From: Ruminococcus sp.
Lineage (GTDB): Bacteria > Bacillota > Clostridia > Oscillospirales > Ruminococcaceae
Length of the DNA: 8,594 bases
Direction of reading: 5' to 3'
NCBI GenBank assembly: GCA_024697705.1
Contig: JAILFF010000138.1
Span: 1 to 8,594, forward strand
The notes below the pieces were generated by a model, which did no database searches, had not been told where the DNA came from, and saw nothing but the letters and a program-made list of their open reading frames with translations. Made by a program: the position numbers and the translations under genes. This document shows positions 6,786-8,594 of the stretch, in pieces (the first letter of the stretch is position 1; the number at the start of each line of letters is the position of its first letter).

Positions 6786-8183
6786 ATGATACAGACATTA
6801 ACGCTGTTAGCCGAAGACGTCAGCCGCGAAATGCGCGAGACGATACAGGATTCGCCCGATAAGGTGTTTTTCCCGAATTTCGGCAGCGGCGACAGTATTT
6901 TTCAGAAAGGGATACCCGTCAGCCGTGTGTTCCTGACTATCCCCGGAACAAATTTTAAGATCTATTGGTACGGATTTCTTATCGCAGTGGGTATCCTGCT
7001 TGCGATGATGTACGGCTTTAAAAAGATGAAGCCCGTCGGCATCGACCCCGACCGCGCTACCGACGCCGTTATCTCGGGTTTTATCGGTGCGCTGCTCGGC
7101 GCAAGGGCGTATTATATCGCCTTTAACGCTTCGGCTTCGTGGTCGGATTTCTTTAACTACCGCGACGGAGGTCTTGCCATTTACGGCGGCATCATCGGCG
7201 CGATACTTGTCGGCGGCATCGTTACCACAATGCGCGGGCTTAAGCTTGCCGCGATGGTGGACGTCGCCGCGCCGTGCTTCTTTATCGGACAGGCGATAGG
7301 GCGCTGGGGCAATTTCTTCAATCAGGAATGTTTCGGCGAGAATACCGACCTTCCGTGGGGCATGATGAGTTCCGAGACGATGCGCTACATCAGTGAGCAT
7401 TACGACGATCTCGGCGGAAAGGTGTCCTCCTATGCGCCCGTTCATCCTTGTTTTCTGTACGAGTCGCTTTGGTGCGCGGCAGGATTCCTTATCCTGCATC
7501 TGTATTTCAAGCACAGGAAGTTTGACGGTGAAATAATCCTGATGTACGCAGGGCTGTATGGTCTGGGTCGTTTTTTCATCGAGGGAACCCGCACCGACTC
7601 GCTTTACATTGCAAATATCAAGGTATCGCAGCTTGTGGCGGGTACCTGCTTCCTTGCTTCGCTGGTGCTGATAATCATTTTCCGCAGCTCGGCAAAGCGA
7701 AACGGTTATACGTTCTTTAGTCAGACCGAGCTTTCAAAGCGGCAGATGGCGGCTCTCGATAAATTCGAGAAGGACGAAAAGGAACGCCTTGAAATAAAAA
7801 AGCGCATAGCTTCGGCTAAGAAATCGGGCGAGAGCTTTATCGAGCTTGAAAAAGAGTACGACGCGAAATTCGGCAAGGCGGCTAAGGAAGAAGCCAAGAA
7901 GAAAGCTGCCGAGCTTGCCGAGAAGAAGAAAGAGCTTAAGGAGAAGATCAAATCAGCGAAGAATTCGGGCAAGACCGAAGAGTTTAAGGCGCTTAAGTAC
8001 GAATACGCGCTGAATTTAGGCGGATACGCAAGTGAACCTCCGAAAACTGCGGGCAAATCCGACGACGGCTACAAGTCGATACTCGCGGACGACGATGACG
8101 GCAGCGATAACTCTTCTGACAGCGGTACTGTCAACAGTGCCGAGGAAGCTAAAGAAAACGATAGTAATAATACAGAAAACTGA
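6786..8183 (+). CDS. lgt: Prolipoprotein diacylglyceryl transferase with long C-terminal extension
   Basis: Transfers diacylglycerol from phosphatidylglycerol to the lipobox cysteine of prolipoproteins, the first step of bacterial lipoprotein maturation, in the cytoplasmic membrane. Seven membrane segments are visible near residues 58-78, 93-112, 128-147, 154-172, 222-240, 248-265 and 280-299. The family signature GRWGNFFNQECFG (172-184) contains R173, N176 and G184, equivalent to E. coli R143, N146 and G154. WYG (61-63), HPCFLYE (220-226) and GRFFIEGTR (261-269) are also conserved. The position of E. coli H103 is Y133 here (AIYGG). AAAGGA at 6773-6778 lies 7 nt before the ATG; this start gives about 25 residues more than usual before the conserved FPNFG. 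The protein is 465 residues against about 260-300 for typical Lgt. The excess is mostly a charged, probably cytoplasmic tail (301-465) with an internal repeat and an Asp/Ser/Asn-rich end. It follows ymfH by 30 nt and precedes folD by 12 nt. Confidence 0.97.
   Translation: MIQTLTLLAEDVSREMRETIQDSPDKVFFPNFGSGDSIFQKGIPVSRVFLTIPGTNFKIYWYGFLIAVGILLAMMYGFKKMKPVGIDPDRATDAVISGFIGALLGARAYYIAFNASASWSDFFNYRDGGLAIYGGIIGAILVGGIVTTMRGLKLAAMVDVAAPCFFIGQAIGRWGNFFNQECFGENTDLPWGMMSSETMRYISEHYDDLGGKVSSYAPVHPCFLYESLWCAAGFLILHLYFKHRKFDGEIILMYAGLYGLGRFFIEGTRTDSLYIANIKVSQLVAGTCFLASLVLIIIFRSSAKRNGYTFFSQTELSKRQMAALDKFEKDEKERLEIKKRIASAKKSGESFIELEKEYDAKFGKAAKEEAKKKAAELAEKKKELKEKIKSAKNSGKTEEFKALKYEYALNLGGYASEPPKTAGKSDDGYKSILADDDDGSDNSSDSGTVNSAEEAKENDSNNTEN
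7791..8030 (+). repeat. Duplicated helical unit in the Lgt cytoplasmic tail
   Basis: Codons 336-366 and 383-415 of lgt encode two related segments. The first opens EIKKRIASAKKSG and the second ELKEKIKSAKNSG. After a 2-residue difference both continue F-x-x-L-x-x-EY and end with a glycine about 5 residues later. The two copies are joined by an Ala/Lys/Glu-rich stretch (about 364-382) likely to be helical or coiled coil. The DNA of the two copies has diverged much more than the protein, so the duplication is not recent. No function is known to me. Confidence 0.7.
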
Positions 8184-8195
8184 CGAAAGGATCGA

Positions 8196-8594
8196 ATGAA
8201 CATGGGCAGGATAATCGACGGAAAACAGGTATCGGCGGGCGTAAAGGCGCGTATCGCGGCGGAAACGGCAAAGCTTAAGGAGGAAAAGGGCATTGAGGTA
8301 GGCTTGGCGGTAGTCATCGTCGGCGACGACCCCGCTTCCAAGGTGTACGTGCGCAACAAAAAGCTCGCGTGCGAGGCGGTGGGCTTCAAGTCGTATGAGT
8401 ACGCGCTCCCCGAGGAGACCACCGAGCAGCAGCTTTTGGAGCTTGTTGATACACTCAACAAAGACCCGAAGGTAAACGGCATACTCGTTCAGCTGCCGCT
8501 GCCGAAGCACCTTGACGACAAGGTGATAATCAACAACATCAGCGCCGAAAAGGACGTTGACGCTTTCCACCCCGTGAACGTCGGCAAGATCATG
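8196..8594 (+). CDS. folD: Bifunctional methylene-THF dehydrogenase/cyclohydrolase FolD, 5' part
   Basis: Oxidises 5,10-methylene-THF with NADP to methenyl-THF and hydrolyses that to 10-formyl-THF, in the cytoplasm, feeding purine synthesis and formylation of initiator Met-tRNA. The 133 residues visible cover most of the N-terminal catalytic domain; the full protein is usually about 285 residues, and the NADP-binding Rossmann domain lies beyond the window. VGDDPASKVYVRNK (42-55) carries the Y51-x3-K55 pair equivalent to E. coli Y50 and K54. GILVQLPLP (95-103) carries Q99, equivalent to Q98. KDVDAFHPVNVG (119-130) is the third conserved block. Two in-frame ATGs are possible: 8196, 4 nt from AAAGGA (8186-8191), and 8202, 10 nt from it; neither spacing is ideal, and the longer form is given. 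It is 12 nt after lgt and probably in the same transcript. Confidence 0.96.
   Translation, partial: MNMGRIIDGKQVSAGVKARIAAETAKLKEEKGIEVGLAVVIVGDDPASKVYVRNKKLACEAVGFKSYEYALPEETTEQQLLELVDTLNKDPKVNGILVQLPLPKHLDDKVIINNISAEKDVDAFHPVNVGKIM

Noticed and set aside
1..8594. tRNA, rRNA, CRISPR arrays, transposases or prophage genes
   Set aside because: None seen on either strand: no regularly spaced repeats with spacers, no cloverleaf, and no transposase or integrase motifs.

Overview
The window reads as an ordinary chromosomal segment of a Gram-positive anaerobe of the class Clostridia, most likely the Oscillospiraceae (Ruminococcus-like). That placement is an inference. It rests on strong AGGAG-type ribosome binding sites, a YmfF/YmfH peptidase pair typical of Firmicutes, a DnaE with an intact PHP domain, and GC-rich codon use interrupted by AT-rich, repeat-laden intergenic DNA. 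All genes lie on the + strand, and no transferred or mobile protein-coding cargo is visible.

Layout. Positions 1-95 hold a MITE-like nested palindrome that may extend left of the window. Positions 96-196 are the dnaE leader, with a possible weak intrinsic terminator or attenuator. Positions 197-3664 encode the replicative polymerase DnaE, whose stop codon lies inside a 7-bp tandem repeat. Positions 3665-3898 are noncoding and contain a second nested palindrome. Positions 3899-4063 encode a 54-residue DUF3006-like protein. A good extended -10 promoter (4101-4129) then begins an apparent operon: ymfF (4171-5481), ymfH (5478-6755, ATGA overlap), lgt (6786-8183) and folD (from 8196, cut by the window end).

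How the genes may work together. YmfF and YmfH look like the two halves of one M16 metallopeptidase: YmfH carries the HxxEH zinc site, and YmfF lacks it but carries the Arg/Tyr pair of the C-terminal half. Lgt attaches diacylglycerol to prolipoproteins in the membrane. FolD makes 10-formyl-THF for purines and initiator formyl-Met. Grouping these with dnaE looks like housekeeping clustering rather than one pathway.

I see no clearly novel system. The most unusual feature is an approximately 165-residue cytoplasmic extension on Lgt. It contains a duplicated charged helical unit and an acidic Ser/Asn-rich tail. Other points of interest are the split M16 active site, the overlapping start codons at ymfF, and the two intergenic palindromic elements.
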